The notes below the pieces were generated by a model that was given only the letters and a program-made list of their open reading frames with translations, ran no database searches and was not told the DNA's origin. A program made the position numbers and the translations under genes. Source: UBA5070 sp035352895 (GTDB taxonomy: Bacteria > Fibrobacterota > Fibrobacteria > UBA5070). Taken from it: DNA of 64,000 nt. Of this stretch, positions 43,727-52,824 are shown in pieces; position 1 is the stretch's first letter, and each line of letters opens with the position of its first letter. The stretch lies in NCBI GenBank assembly GCA_035352895.1, contig DAOPYN010000003.1, positions 62,001 to 126,000 on the forward strand. Reading direction: 5' to 3'.

Positions 43727-44560
43727 TCAACGCGGAGCCCTTTCCATCGAATCGCCCCCGCCGCGGGATGGCTCCCCCGGAAACCGCCCCGGGCCCAGCC
43801 TGCCACGTCCTGCTCCCAGGGGGAAGGATGTTTCCAATGCGATCTGCAACCAGGAACGCGCCTGGTCCACCGCCTGGCGCAATGGCTTTCCCTGGGCGAT
43901 CCCGGCGGCGATTGCCGAGGCGAACGTGCAGCCCGTTCCCCGCGAGTGGGGAGTGTCCACACGCGGGAATGTCCACTCGCGCAGGCCCTCGGCGTCGCAT
44001 AGCACGTCCACCAGAAGATTCCCTTCCAGATGTCCCCCCTTCACCAGGACGGCCTGGGCTCCCGACCGGTCGCGAAGTTCCCGCGAGGCTTCCCGCATCT
44101 GCGCCACGGTGGTGATGGTCCCCTCGAGCAGGAGGGACGCCTCGTCCAGGTTGGGGGTCAGCAGGTGGGCCAGTGGGAACAATTCGTCCCACATCGCCCG
44201 GATCGCCTCGGGCGCAAGGAGGGGTCGCCCCGCCTTGGAGGCCATCACCGGATCCACCACCACGGGCAGGCCGCGCCCGACGAGGACCCGGGACACGGCG
44301 GAAACCACCTCGGCGTTTCCCAGGGCACCGGTCTTCACGCACGCCACGGGCAAATCGTCCAGCACCGCATGGGCCTGGGAAGCCACCCACGGTCCAGGCA
44401 GGACCTCCACTCCGTGGACACCGAGGGAATTCTGGAAGGTGACCAGGGAGATGGCCGCCGCTCCATGGATCCAGAATTCCTGGAACGTCCGAAGATCGGC
44501 CAGGATCCCCGCTCCCCCGCTGGGATCCGAGCCGGCGATGGTCAAACAGACAGGCATCAT
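43727..44560 (-). CDS. thiD: Hydroxymethylpyrimidine (phosphate) kinase
   Basis: ThiD phosphorylates HMP and HMP-phosphate in thiamine synthesis. The 277-residue ribokinase-fold protein has TIAGSDPSGGAGILADLRTF, PVVVDPVMASKAGRPLL, LTPNLDEASLLL, VLVKGGHLEG and THSRGTGCTFASAIAA-type ends (here TPHSRGTGCTFASAIAAG). TAGGTT ends seven bases before the first of two adjacent ATG codons; 44560 is chosen. No thi genes adjacent and no TPP riboswitch seen upstream. The C-terminal 25 residues are Gly/Arg-rich and extra to the family. Confidence 0.93.
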   Translation of the reverse strand: MMPVCLTIAGSDPSGGAGILADLRTFQEFWIHGAAAISLVTFQNSLGVHGVEVLPGPWVASQAHAVLDDLPVACVKTGALGNAEVVSAVSRVLVGRGLPVVVDPVMASKAGRPLLAPEAIRAMWDELFPLAHLLTPNLDEASLLLEGTITTVAQMREASRELRDRSGAQAVLVKGGHLEGNLLVDVLCDAEGLREWTFPRVDTPHSRGTGCTFASAIAAGIAQGKPLRQAVDQARSWLQIALETSFPLGAGRGRLGPGRFPGEPSRGGGDSMERAPR

Positions 44561-44606
44561 GGAAGGGAACCTAGCACCTGGGCGCGAACTTTGCATTTTG
44601 CCCGGG

Positions 44607-45587
44607 GTGGTGATCCTTCGACTGGCCCTCCAACTTATCGCCTGCGGGCCGTCCGACACCCTTTGGTCGCCGGGAGTCCTGCAGGCATTCCAAACCGCCA
44701 CGCGGCTGTCGCTTTCCGGACGTTATCCCCAGGCGGACAGCGTCGCCATCGTCCTGGAGAGGTCATTCCCGCGGGAAGGCGCACTGCTGCGAGCCACGGT
44801 GGATCTGACCGCCTTCTCCGACCTCCACCAGATGGGCAGGCTGGAATCGGCCCGGACGCGGCTGGAGACCCTGGAGTCGCGACTGTCCGATCTGCCTTCC
44901 GCTCGCGATCGCTTCCTCCACGTCCTTGCGCTGTCGCAGCGCTCGTACCTGCTTTCCCTGGAATCCAGCGCATTCACCGCGGCCGTCGTGGGTCGCAAAG
45001 CGGCCACCCGGGCTTCGGATCTGGTGGACGCCGGATACCGGAATCCGGAGCTCGAGGGCATCCTGGGCGGCTATTGGTTCTGGAAAGCCCAATCCCTCGG
45101 CGCCTTCGCCGGCGCCTTAGGTGGCGACACCCGGGCCAAGGGCCTGGAGTGGACCACACGGGCGGCGGCGTCGAGTTCCCCCTACCGCGAGGTCTTCCGC
45201 ACGTCCCTCCTGTGGATGCGGTTCGAGCGGAAGGAATACGCGGCGGCCCTGGCGGTGGTGCGGGATGCGCGCTCGACCCTTCCGGAAAACCGCCTGCTGC
45301 GCCAAGCCGAGGGAGACATCCTGTTTCGGCTCGGTCGGCATGCGCAAGCGCTGGACACCTACCGCACCAGCTTCCTGGAATACCGGGGTCTGGAACCGCT
45401 TCCGGCCAACCGTCTTTCCGCGGCGGGGAACCTCGCCCGCATCCACGAAGCCATGGGCCAGGCCGATTCCGCCCGCGCCTGGTTGGACACGCTGGACGCA
45501 CCGCGCTACCAGAGGGTGCGCAAGTGGCTCCCGCCGTCATTGGTGCGCGAGCTGGAACCCGTCCGAGGAAGGTTGGGGCGACCGTGA
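44607..45587 (+). CDS. Helical-repeat (TPR-like) protein, unknown function
   Basis: A 326-residue protein, probably exported or periplasmic (VVILRLALQLIACG at the start may be a signal; the Cys could be lipidated). Helix pairs at about 25-55, 60-95, 195-225, 230-260 and 265-300 show TPR-like spacing with Ala/Leu/Tyr positions (FQTATRLSLSGRYPQADSVA; LGRHAQALDTYRTSFLEYR). Two adjacent GTG codons at 44607 and 44610 are possible starts. Overlaps the flavoprotein gene by four bases (GTGA). Confidence 0.65.
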   Translation: MVILRLALQLIACGPSDTLWSPGVLQAFQTATRLSLSGRYPQADSVAIVLERSFPREGALLRATVDLTAFSDLHQMGRLESARTRLETLESRLSDLPSARDRFLHVLALSQRSYLLSLESSAFTAAVVGRKAATRASDLVDAGYRNPELEGILGGYWFWKAQSLGAFAGALGGDTRAKGLEWTTRAAASSSPYREVFRTSLLWMRFERKEYAAALAVVRDARSTLPENRLLRQAEGDILFRLGRHAQALDTYRTSFLEYRGLEPLPANRLSAAGNLARIHEAMGQADSARAWLDTLDAPRYQRVRKWLPPSLVRELEPVRGRLGRP

Positions 45588-46939
45588 ACGGCCCCGACGA
45601 CGCTCCGATCGACCTCCTGGTGGTGGGTGCCGGCACCGGCGGATGCGCGGCGGCCCTTGCCGCGCGCGGACACGGATTGTCCGTCCTCCTGGTGGATCGC
45701 AGGGAATTCTCTGAGATCGGAACCAAGGCCTGCGGCGACGCCATGGAAGCCGAGGAGGTCCGATGGTGCGAGCAGGTCCTGGGCGTGGATCTTTCCCCGG
45801 CGATCCTCAAGCGCGCCCTGGGAGCCCGCATCACCACCTCCGACGGGCGGCACAGCCTGGTGCTGGGCTCCGAGATCGGCGAGCGGATCATGATGGATCG
45901 CCCGGCCATGGGCAGGCTCCTTCTTTCCAAGGCCATGGAGGCCGGCGCGCGGTTTTCGCCCGCCACGAAAGTGGTGGAATGGCTGGTGGAGGACGGCGTC
46001 GTGCGGGGCGTGCGGACCTCCTGCGGAGTTCTCCGCGCACGATGCACGGTGGATGCCTCCGGTGCGATCTCCGGCCTGCGGCAACGGTTGGATTCCGCCT
46101 CCCCGTTGGAACGCGAGAGCCACCCTTCCCGCATGGCCTTCGCCTACCGCGAGATCGCCACGGTTCCCCAGGGGCTGCCCCATCCCGGAGAAATCGAACT
46201 CACCTACGACCTGGGCCAATCCAACGGCGGCTACGTCTGGTACTTCCCCAACGGCGACCACCGCGTGAACGTGGGAATCGGAGGCGTGGTGGCCTCCCTG
46301 CCGTGGTCGCGACGGCTGGCCGACCACGGGCGCTCGTGGGGCATCCATTGGCAGCGGGAATCGGCGGCGGGCGCCTTCCTACCAGCCCGGACCTTCCTTT
46401 CCTGCGCGGTGGCGCCGGGGTATCTGGCCTGCGGCGACGCGGCCTGCTGCGTCGGCCCCCTGGATGGCGCCGGCATCCACTCTTCCCTCCTTTCCGGATA
46501 CCTGGCCGGCCGGCAATGCGCCAAGGCGCTGCGAGCGGGGGAAGCGACCCTGGATGCGCTCTGGGGGTACCAGGGAGCCTACCTGCGCTACACCCGCGGC
46601 CCCATCAGGGACCACGGCGCGGGAATCTCCGCGCAGGAGGCGCTCCGCCCCCTGCTACAGAAATTGTCGCAGGAGGAGTTCGACTCCCTGGTCCGTCTGG
46701 CCGATCCAGGCACCGTGACGGCCCTCTACTCCACCTCGTGGCGATCGATCCCGCCACTGCTTGCAGTCCTCGCCAAGCTTTCCCTGCGCCCCCGCCTGGT
46801 GGCCAAGCTCGCCCGGGCCGTCCGGGCCATGACCCGCCTGCGGGCGCACCTTCTGGCCTTCCCCGACACGCCCGCGACCCATCCGGCATGGGAGAGTAAA
46901 CTGGGGAGGCTCCTGCGAAGAGCCGGCGTGGAGGTCTGA
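45584..46939 (+). CDS. Geranylgeranyl-reductase-family FAD oxidoreductase
   Basis: A 451-residue flavoprotein: N-terminal dinucleotide loop DLLVVGAGTGGCAAALAARG, ACGDAME near the flavin, the second FAD motif YLACGDAACCVGPLDGAGIHSSLLSG, and a C-terminal helical region. The overall order fits the geranylgeranyl/polyprenyl reductase family that saturates isoprenoid chains of lipids, menaquinone or chlorophyll side chain. Menaquinone from the mqn pathway is a plausible substrate. GTG start in a GTGA overlap. Confidence 0.85.
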   Translation: MNGPDDAPIDLLVVGAGTGGCAAALAARGHGLSVLLVDRREFSEIGTKACGDAMEAEEVRWCEQVLGVDLSPAILKRALGARITTSDGRHSLVLGSEIGERIMMDRPAMGRLLLSKAMEAGARFSPATKVVEWLVEDGVVRGVRTSCGVLRARCTVDASGAISGLRQRLDSASPLERESHPSRMAFAYREIATVPQGLPHPGEIELTYDLGQSNGGYVWYFPNGDHRVNVGIGGVVASLPWSRRLADHGRSWGIHWQRESAAGAFLPARTFLSCAVAPGYLACGDAACCVGPLDGAGIHSSLLSGYLAGRQCAKALRAGEATLDALWGYQGAYLRYTRGPIRDHGAGISAQEALRPLLQKLSQEEFDSLVRLADPGTVTALYSTSWRSIPPLLAVLAKLSLRPRLVAKLARAVRAMTRLRAHLLAFPDTPATHPAWESKLGRLLRRAGVEV

Positions 46940-46946
46940 GCTCCGG

Positions 46947-49073
46947 TTAGAACCACGCTTCCCACTGCAGGTCCAACCGCAGGTCGTCGTCGGCGACCAG
47001 GCTCGCGGTCCGCTCCGAGAAGCGCAGGATCTGGTCGGGCACGAATTCCCACTGGATGCGCCCGATCTGGTCCCAGCTCTGGAATTGGATGTCCTGGACA
47101 CCATCGGTGTAGGCGAGACCCGCGTCCAACGAGAACATGAGCTTGCGCCGCAGGGTCCATACGCTCAGGCCGCCGCCGCCGCGATGGGAGAAGTCCGTGC
47201 TCCGGGGCATGAGGGTGGCCAGGTACGAAAACTGTCCGAACTGGTAGGAGCCCCTCAATTCCAGGTCCTTCGCGGGGCGCCATTGGAGCGCGCCGTCCAG
47301 GAGGTGCTGGCCCATTTCGTTCCGGAAGGACTGTGCGACAGGGCTCGTCGATGCCGCATAGGTTCCATCCGACGCTTGCGAACTCAGGTACGAGTAATCC
47401 AACCGCCAGACCACATGGCCATCGCCCCGCTTCAGGTATCCGCTGGCGCCGGTCCCGGCGTTCCATGTTTCCAGACGGGCCTCTTCGCCGCCGCCGCTGG
47501 CCGTCCGACCCGACTGCAGATGAAGATCCACCCCGCCGGCGGCCGGCAACCAATGGATGGCACCGGAATGGCTGTTCTGGGAAACATCGGCCAGGCCCAG
47601 GCGGTACTGGACACCGGCCGAACCGGAGACCAGCACCAGAAGCCGGTCGCGCGCCAGGCTGGTGCTGGTGTTCCATTCCACCGCCGAACGGGACGTCTCC
47701 GTGGTGGTGCGGGTGAAGGATTCGAACTGGGGACCCACGCGGACCCAGCGCAGATCCACCCGGGAATTGCCGGCCCGCCCCAAGGGAATCTGCGTTCTCA
47801 CACCGGTCCGCACGGCGAGGTTGTCCTCCACGAAACCAGCCGGGTCGTCGCCCTTTTCCCGGACCCGTTCGGATCCACGCGTGGAGAGGTTCACGGTGAA
47901 CAACCCGCTGGTGAAATCCGGAAGGCCCGTGTTGCCGTCCTCGCCTTGGCGAAGATCCTCGGTGGTCAATCCCAAGGCGCCCTGCGTGTAGAGCTCCAAT
48001 CTCCCGCCCAGGAATCGGGCGAGCAGTTCGGAGCCCATCGCCAGGTTCTCCCGCGGCGACTGACCGTTGAGGGAGTCGTGGAGCGCCATGTCGACACCGG
48101 TCGTGTCGTCGATGGCATGGGCGACGGTGAGGCTCCAGGACAGGGGGCTTGCGGTTCCGATGGACAGCTGCGCCGCCTGGACATTGCGCGCCCATTGGGC
48201 GGGCACGGTGTCCTTCCGGTCGCCGAAGTCGCGCACTTGGGCGTCGATTCCGGATTGGATCTCGCCCACCACCGCATCCAGCTTGACGAACGGTTCGCCT
48301 CCCTTGGGGACGGCCAACCCCACCCCAAGGCCTCGGATGCGGGACCCGTCCATCAGGAACTGGCTCCATGCGGGGTTCTGATCGCCGATGTGGGCCTCAG
48401 CCCAGGGTCCCCAGAAAAGGTCCACACCCAATCGAGTCGGCGAGTTCGCGTGACCCCAGGTTTCGGCCAGATCGCTGGAGGCTCTCGTGCGCAGGCGGAA
48501 CTGGTCGCGTTGCAGGTCGTATTGGAGCAGGCCGGAATAGCTCGCATTCCGGTCCAGCGTCGTCCAGGAATCGGTGGTGGTCAGCCCGTCCTTTCCACGC
48601 TCCAGCGTGGCCAGTTCCCGGAGGGTGCCCTCGGATGCTCCTTCCCGATACCCTCCGCTCAAGGACACGTACAAGGACTGCTTGACCTTCGCCCGCTCCG
48701 CGGCCTGGGCCTTGGCCATGCTCCCCGCATAGAATTCGATGGAGCGCCGCACCAGGATGTTCCCCGCCGAATCCTTGGCCACGACCTCCAGGGACCAGCG
48801 CCCCACCGGAAGCTGCTCGGTGCGGGCGCTGAAGTAGCCGTAACCCTGGCTCTCGCCCGAAAGCCGGAAGTTGCGGGATCCGCGACAGAAGATGTCCACT
48901 GCCGCCGCTTTGGGGCCCACCTGCACCAGGATGCCGGTTCCCGTTGGTTGGACCACCTCGCCGGCCAAGGGAAGCTGGAACACCACGGAGGTGTCCGAGA
49001 CGCCTCCCTTCGGGGTCGCGGCCGCCGCCCCAGCTGCGGCACCCATCAGCAGGATTCCAAGGGCCGCGATCAA
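46947..49073 (-). CDS. Outer-membrane beta-barrel protein with Ig-like N-domain
   Basis: A 708-residue exported protein: a short Ala-rich signal (about 1-18), an Ig-like domain (about 25-115, ending VVAKDSAGNILVRRSIEFYAG), a short helix (about 118-132) and a long run of amphipathic strands with the C-terminal LDLQWEAWF expected for recognition by the Bam machinery. No porin family name recognised. TTG start at 49073 within a TTGA overlap with the FecR-domain gene; no ATG lies before the signal. Third gene of a coupled trio. Confidence 0.75.
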   Translation of the reverse strand: MIAALGILLMGAAAGAAAATPKGGVSDTSVVFQLPLAGEVVQPTGTGILVQVGPKAAAVDIFCRGSRNFRLSGESQGYGYFSARTEQLPVGRWSLEVVAKDSAGNILVRRSIEFYAGSMAKAQAAERAKVKQSLYVSLSGGYREGASEGTLRELATLERGKDGLTTTDSWTTLDRNASYSGLLQYDLQRDQFRLRTRASSDLAETWGHANSPTRLGVDLFWGPWAEAHIGDQNPAWSQFLMDGSRIRGLGVGLAVPKGGEPFVKLDAVVGEIQSGIDAQVRDFGDRKDTVPAQWARNVQAAQLSIGTASPLSWSLTVAHAIDDTTGVDMALHDSLNGQSPRENLAMGSELLARFLGGRLELYTQGALGLTTEDLRQGEDGNTGLPDFTSGLFTVNLSTRGSERVREKGDDPAGFVEDNLAVRTGVRTQIPLGRAGNSRVDLRWVRVGPQFESFTRTTTETSRSAVEWNTSTSLARDRLLVLVSGSAGVQYRLGLADVSQNSHSGAIHWLPAAGGVDLHLQSGRTASGGGEEARLETWNAGTGASGYLKRGDGHVVWRLDYSYLSSQASDGTYAASTSPVAQSFRNEMGQHLLDGALQWRPAKDLELRGSYQFGQFSYLATLMPRSTDFSHRGGGGLSVWTLRRKLMFSLDAGLAYTDGVQDIQFQSWDQIGRIQWEFVPDQILRFSERTASLVADDDLRLDLQWEAWF

Positions 49074-49741
49074 CGCTGGACCTTGAGCTTGTACCGCAAC
49101 AGGCTGGATTTGCCCGTCAAGGGATCATCGAGGCGCACCTCGATGCCCACCAGGGAATCCCGCCGGACGGTATCGATCGCGATCGCCGGGATCCGAGGAG
49201 GCAAGATGGTCGCGGCGGGAAGGATTTCTTCCCACCCGGAGGTGATCGCCATCCCCGACAACAATTTCTGGTGCTCGCCGGTCTGCGGATTGCAGACTTT
49301 CACCGCCCCTTGCGAGGATTGGACGGTGGTGGCGCCGTCGGGCCGCAGGGACACCCCGAACTGCCCGCCGGAGGTGCTGTTGATGGTGGTCTGGGTCTCG
49401 ATGCGCAGGTCGCTCGACTGCTCGCCAGCGATGACGGTCGCCTCGCCGGAAAGCAGATAGGCGCGACGCAGGATGCGATCGTGTCGCTGGATCACGCGCA
49501 ACTCCAGAAGCGTCCCCCCGGCCAGATCGATGACCGCCTGGTCGGCGAGCATGCGAAGACGCGCCTTGGACCCCGCAGCGGTCTTCACCACCCATTCGGA
49601 AAGGACCAGTTCGCCGACCTTGGCGGGCTTCAGGTTCTTCTGGAGTCCCATCTCCACGACACCTTCGGTACGAACGACCACCGCCAAGGGAGTCGCAGCC
49701 GCCAAACCCGCGGCCATCAGGATCAGGACCAGCCACTTCAT
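49070..49741 (-). CDS. FecR-domain periplasmic protein
   Basis: A 223-residue exported protein: signal about 1-21 (LVLILMAAGLAAATP), then a FecR-fold beta-sandwich (about 35-140) with LVLSEWVVKTAAGSKARLRM, VIDLAGGTLLELR and TTINSTSGGQFGVSL strands. FecR domains either regulate sigma factors or act as structural surface modules; there is no sigma factor or TonB gene nearby, so a structural or scaffold role is favoured. ATG in an ATGA overlap with the upstream gene. Confidence 0.8.
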   Translation of the reverse strand: MKWLVLILMAAGLAAATPLAVVVRTEGVVEMGLQKNLKPAKVGELVLSEWVVKTAAGSKARLRMLADQAVIDLAGGTLLELRVIQRHDRILRRAYLLSGEATVIAGEQSSDLRIETQTTINSTSGGQFGVSLRPDGATTVQSSQGAVKVCNPQTGEHQKLLSGMAITSGWEEILPAATILPPRIPAIAIDTVRRDSLVGIEVRLDDPLTGKSSLLRYKLKVQR

Positions 49742-50949
49742 CGGGAGGACTCCACCGATTCGACGGAAATCTTCTGCACCTGGAGTTCCCGGACGAGCTC
49801 CCGCAGGCGGGCAAGGTCGATGATCTTCCCATCCATCCGGAGACTGTACGGATCGGGGAGATCGGTTCGCAGGACGGGCTCCACCTTGGCACGATGGGGA
49901 CCCGCCAGGGCCAGGAGCAGCCGCGACAATTCGGACTGTTCCGCACTGCCGCCATGAGCCCCCGACTGCAAGGTGAGAGCCCCATCCTTGGGAGTGAACC
50001 CGAAGACCTCGGAGGACAGCCATTCGTCGGCGATTCCCCGCTTGAGGGCATCCACTCGCCAGACATACCGTTTTCCGGGCTCCAGAAGCGACCAGGTGGA
50101 TGGCCAGCTGGACATGGATTGGGCCGTGGTGAGACTCCGCGAAGCCAACCGGGAGGTGGCCTCCTCCACCGAGACGCCATTGGGCACTTCCCACACGGAA
50201 AGCCGGTAGGGTGCGGAAGGCGCGAGGTTCAGTCCGGTCAGCGACCCGTTCCAGACAAAGGTGGGCGACAGGGAACCGATTTCCTGGAAGCCGGTCTTGA
50301 CGGGCGTACCAAGCATCAGAAGAGTGGGACGTTCCACCGGCCAGTAATCGCCCTTCAATGTGGTGGACGACAGTTCCTTCCCATCGCAGAGGACGGAGAA
50401 CCGGAAATGGATCTGTCCTGCGGGAACCGAGCCCAGGCGGGCGACCAGATCGCGCAACGGACTGGTCGGTGCGGAGATGTCGCCATCCATCTGTTTGGGC
50501 AGCCGAGCCAAATGGGACGCCGAGAACCAGCGGGTTCCTCGATGGGTTCCGGACCACATTCCATCCGCGGTCGCCTCGACACCGGTCAGACGCATGTTGG
50601 GGATGGTCTCTCGTTGCAACCAGCAACCTTGCCCCACCCCGACCATGGAGTAGGGATCGGGACAGGAAAGTCCCGGATCCGAAGGAATCGACTTGATCTC
50701 GATGCGCACCGATACGTCGCCATGGAAGGCCGGCGCGGGATGGAGCCCCAGCTGGAACAGGTCCGGACCTGCCTGGGGGCTGGAGGTCAGCATCGCCAAG
50801 TCGACGGACGTCAGCGCACCCGGAAGTCGGGTGGACTGAGCGGTAATGGTGACTCCTCCAGCAGGGCAAGTGGTGGTCACCCCAGCCCAAACGGGCTGCA
50901 ACGAAGCGATCAGCCCGGCTCCACATCGAAGCATCCAGGATTTCACCAA
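49738..50949 (-). CDS. Exported protein, first gene of a FecR/barrel trio
   Basis: A 403-residue protein with a signal peptide (about 1-22, ending PVWAG) and no recognised family. The central part (YRLSVWEVPNGVSVEEATSRL ... LLEPGKRYVWRVDALKRG) has the look of a fibronectin-type beta domain; the C-terminal 80 residues are helical and end in LRELVRELQVQKIS. GTG start with a strong GAGGAGGG seven or so bases upstream, and TACATT 36 bases upstream as probable -10. It drives a three-gene coupled operon. Confidence 0.7.
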   Translation of the reverse strand: MVKSWMLRCGAGLIASLQPVWAGVTTTCPAGGVTITAQSTRLPGALTSVDLAMLTSSPQAGPDLFQLGLHPAPAFHGDVSVRIEIKSIPSDPGLSCPDPYSMVGVGQGCWLQRETIPNMRLTGVEATADGMWSGTHRGTRWFSASHLARLPKQMDGDISAPTSPLRDLVARLGSVPAGQIHFRFSVLCDGKELSSTTLKGDYWPVERPTLLMLGTPVKTGFQEIGSLSPTFVWNGSLTGLNLAPSAPYRLSVWEVPNGVSVEEATSRLASRSLTTAQSMSSWPSTWSLLEPGKRYVWRVDALKRGIADEWLSSEVFGFTPKDGALTLQSGAHGGSAEQSELSRLLLALAGPHRAKVEPVLRTDLPDPYSLRMDGKIIDLARLRELVRELQVQKISVESVESSR

Positions 50950-51021
50950 CGCCCTCCTCGGCTCAGGGGAACCGGAATGTACATCCCGGCGGGCAAACTT
51001 CCGCGGACACCGCCTTCCAGA

Positions 51022-51546
51022 TCAAGCCGTCTGGAGTTGCTTGGCCAGTGCCGAAGCGAATTTCCCTTCCCAACTTGCCGTGGCTGGTGCCAAATGATTG
51101 TAACCCAAATACGCCGCCACGGCCTCGCGAGGAAACGTCTTGACCGCTTCCTCCGCGGCGGCTTCCACCGCCGAAGCCTCCACGGACGGAATGTCGGCAT
51201 CGTCGGCAAGCTCGCCCTGGGTGTGGGGCACCTTCCAGGCATCCAGCATGGAGCCCATCAGATCGCGGCCGTGGCGCAGGAACCAGACCTGGAAACACTG
51301 CATGACCGAGGTTTCGAGAGCGGCCAACCCCAAGGAAGACAGGAACAACTTGGTGCGATCTGCGCGGGAAAGCTGCGCGATGGTCTGAGGACGCATCTTG
51401 CGCAGCGATGCCAGGGTCTGCATGGCCTCCTGGGCCGCGGACTTGGCTTCCTTGTCGGAAAGCAGGGATTCCACCACCGCTTGGCGGAATGTTGCCGGAA
51501 GAGCCGCCAGAAGTTGACGGAAATTCTGAGGGAGAGCCTGGGACAT
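51022..51546 (-). CDS. Small helical protein, unknown function
   Basis: A 174-residue Ala-rich, largely helical protein (FRQLLAALPATFRQAVVESLLSDKEAKSAAQEAMQTLASL) with no signal peptide; an acidic mid-section (GELADDADIPSVEASAVEAAAEEA) is followed by YLGYNHLAPATASWEGKFA. No family recognised. AAGGA lies about ten bases before ATG. Thirty bases downstream of the histone-like gene, so probably co-transcribed with it. Confidence 0.65.
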   Translation of the reverse strand: MSQALPQNFRQLLAALPATFRQAVVESLLSDKEAKSAAQEAMQTLASLRKMRPQTIAQLSRADRTKLFLSSLGLAALETSVMQCFQVWFLRHGRDLMGSMLDAWKVPHTQGELADDADIPSVEASAVEAAAEEAVKTFPREAVAAYLGYNHLAPATASWEGKFASALAKQLQTA

Positions 51547-51576
51547 TCGAAACGGATCCTTGTTTCTGGGAAAGCC

Positions 51577-52674
51577 TTATTCGCCGACTTCCTCTTCCTC
51601 GGACTTCATGAGGCTGGGATGGAAGTTCTGCTGGCGAGCCTCGCGGGTGTGGCCCAGCCCCAGCACCAGGGCGCATTCCAAGCAGTACCCGGTGTCGCGG
51701 TCGACCATGTACCCGGGCTCGACCGGGTTGATGCAACATTTTGTGCAAAGCTGTTCGCGCTGCGCCTTCTTCGCCACCATGCGCACGGTGAGGAGTTCCT
51801 TTTCGATGCGCGCGATGAGCTCGTCGTGGCTTTCCTCGCCCTTGGGCTTGCGCACCTGGGACACCGGAGCCTGGGGAGCCTTGCTCTTGCGAGGGGCAGG
51901 CGACCCCACCGGGACCTCCTGGAAGAACGGTCCGGCGAACAGCTCAAGCTTGGCTTTTCCAGGCTTGGCCTTTGCGGGCTCCGGAGCCTGGGGCTTGGGG
52001 GTCTTTGCAGGCTTGACCGCTTCGATCGGCTTGGCTTGCTTGACCGGCTTGGCTTGCTTCGCAGGTTTCGCAGGGGCCTTGGCCGGAGCCTTGATGGCCG
52101 GAACTGGCTTGACCGCTGCTGCCTTGGGAGCCTTCTTGGGAGCCACGCTCCCCTTGGCGACCGCGGGCTTGGATGCGACTTTGGGAGCCGCGGACTTGCG
52201 ACCGATGCTTCCCTTGGCAGCCGGAGCCGTCTTGGCGGGTGCCTTTGCAGGCTTGCTTCCCTTGGCGGGCTGCGCCGCCTTGGCGGATTTGACGGGCTTC
52301 TTGGCGATGGCCGAGGCGCCTGCCTTTGCGGATTTGGCGGCGACAGGCGCCTTCCTCGCCGCGGGAACGGGCTTGACGGAAGGTTTGGCGGCCGGTTTTA
52401 CGGGCTTCTTCGCCGGGGTCTTGGATACGGCCTTCGCTGCCACCTTGCCCACCTTGACAGGGGCCTTGGCGGCCTTCGGAGCCGACTTGGACACTGGTTT
52501 GGCCGGCGCCTTCAAGGGAGCCTTGGCCACCGGCTTGGATGGCGCCTTGCCGACGGATTTACCAGTGGCAGATTTGGCCGCTGCCTTGGAGGGAGCGGAA
52601 CTCTTCTTTTTGGCCACGGGAGGAGGAGATCCTTTTTTTGCGGACCCCTTGGTCGATTTGGACTTGGACACCAT
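51577..52674 (-). CDS. Histone-H1-like Lys/Ala/Pro-rich protein with C-terminal zinc site
   Basis: A 365-residue protein. Residues 1-255 are low-complexity, almost only Lys, Ala, Pro, Ser, Val, with dozens of AKPxK / KAPAK repeats as in AlgP or eukaryotic H1 tails; they should bind DNA or RNA. The last 85 residues are ordered and contain ARIEKELLTVRMVAKKAQ then Cys-x2-Cys-Cys ... Cys-x2-Cys (LCTKCCINPVEPGYMVDRDTG; YCLECALVLGLG), a likely zinc site not matching DksA exactly. The start at 52674 has TAGATT ending eight bases before ATG; the longer frame has no support. Confidence 0.8.
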   Translation of the reverse strand: MVSKSKSTKGSAKKGSPPPVAKKKSSAPSKAAAKSATGKSVGKAPSKPVAKAPLKAPAKPVSKSAPKAAKAPVKVGKVAAKAVSKTPAKKPVKPAAKPSVKPVPAARKAPVAAKSAKAGASAIAKKPVKSAKAAQPAKGSKPAKAPAKTAPAAKGSIGRKSAAPKVASKPAVAKGSVAPKKAPKAAAVKPVPAIKAPAKAPAKPAKQAKPVKQAKPIEAVKPAKTPKPQAPEPAKAKPGKAKLELFAGPFFQEVPVGSPAPRKSKAPQAPVSQVRKPKGEESHDELIARIEKELLTVRMVAKKAQREQLCTKCCINPVEPGYMVDRDTGYCLECALVLGLGHTREARQQNFHPSLMKSEEEEVGE

Positions 52675-52824
52675 TGAAACTAAATCTAATGCAAGCCATC
52701 GCGATTCCGTCTCCCGACACGGTAGCTCATTGGATTTTCTTTGCGATGGACTCCGGCCGGTGGGATCCGTCCCCGTCGATCCGCCCTCATCTTGCCGAAG
52801 CACCCTCCCTGGATCCGGACTCCT

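Noticed and set aside
44561..44606. TPP riboswitch upstream of thiD
   Set aside because: The gap to the divergent gene is only 46 bases and the thiD mRNA looks leaderless, leaving no room for a THI box.
42765..45587. A 940-codon plus-strand frame
   Set aside because: Real coding begins only at 44607; the front is antisense to aroD and thiD.
49070..49741. FecR-type anti-sigma regulator of iron uptake
   Set aside because: There is no sigma factor, no TonB-dependent receptor and no N-terminal anti-sigma helix bundle; the protein starts with a cleavable signal.
51900..52670. Tandem DNA repeats or CRISPR in the low-complexity stretch
   Set aside because: The repetition is at protein level (Lys/Ala/Pro); the DNA repeats are irregular with no constant repeat-spacer length. 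No CRISPR array was seen anywhere.
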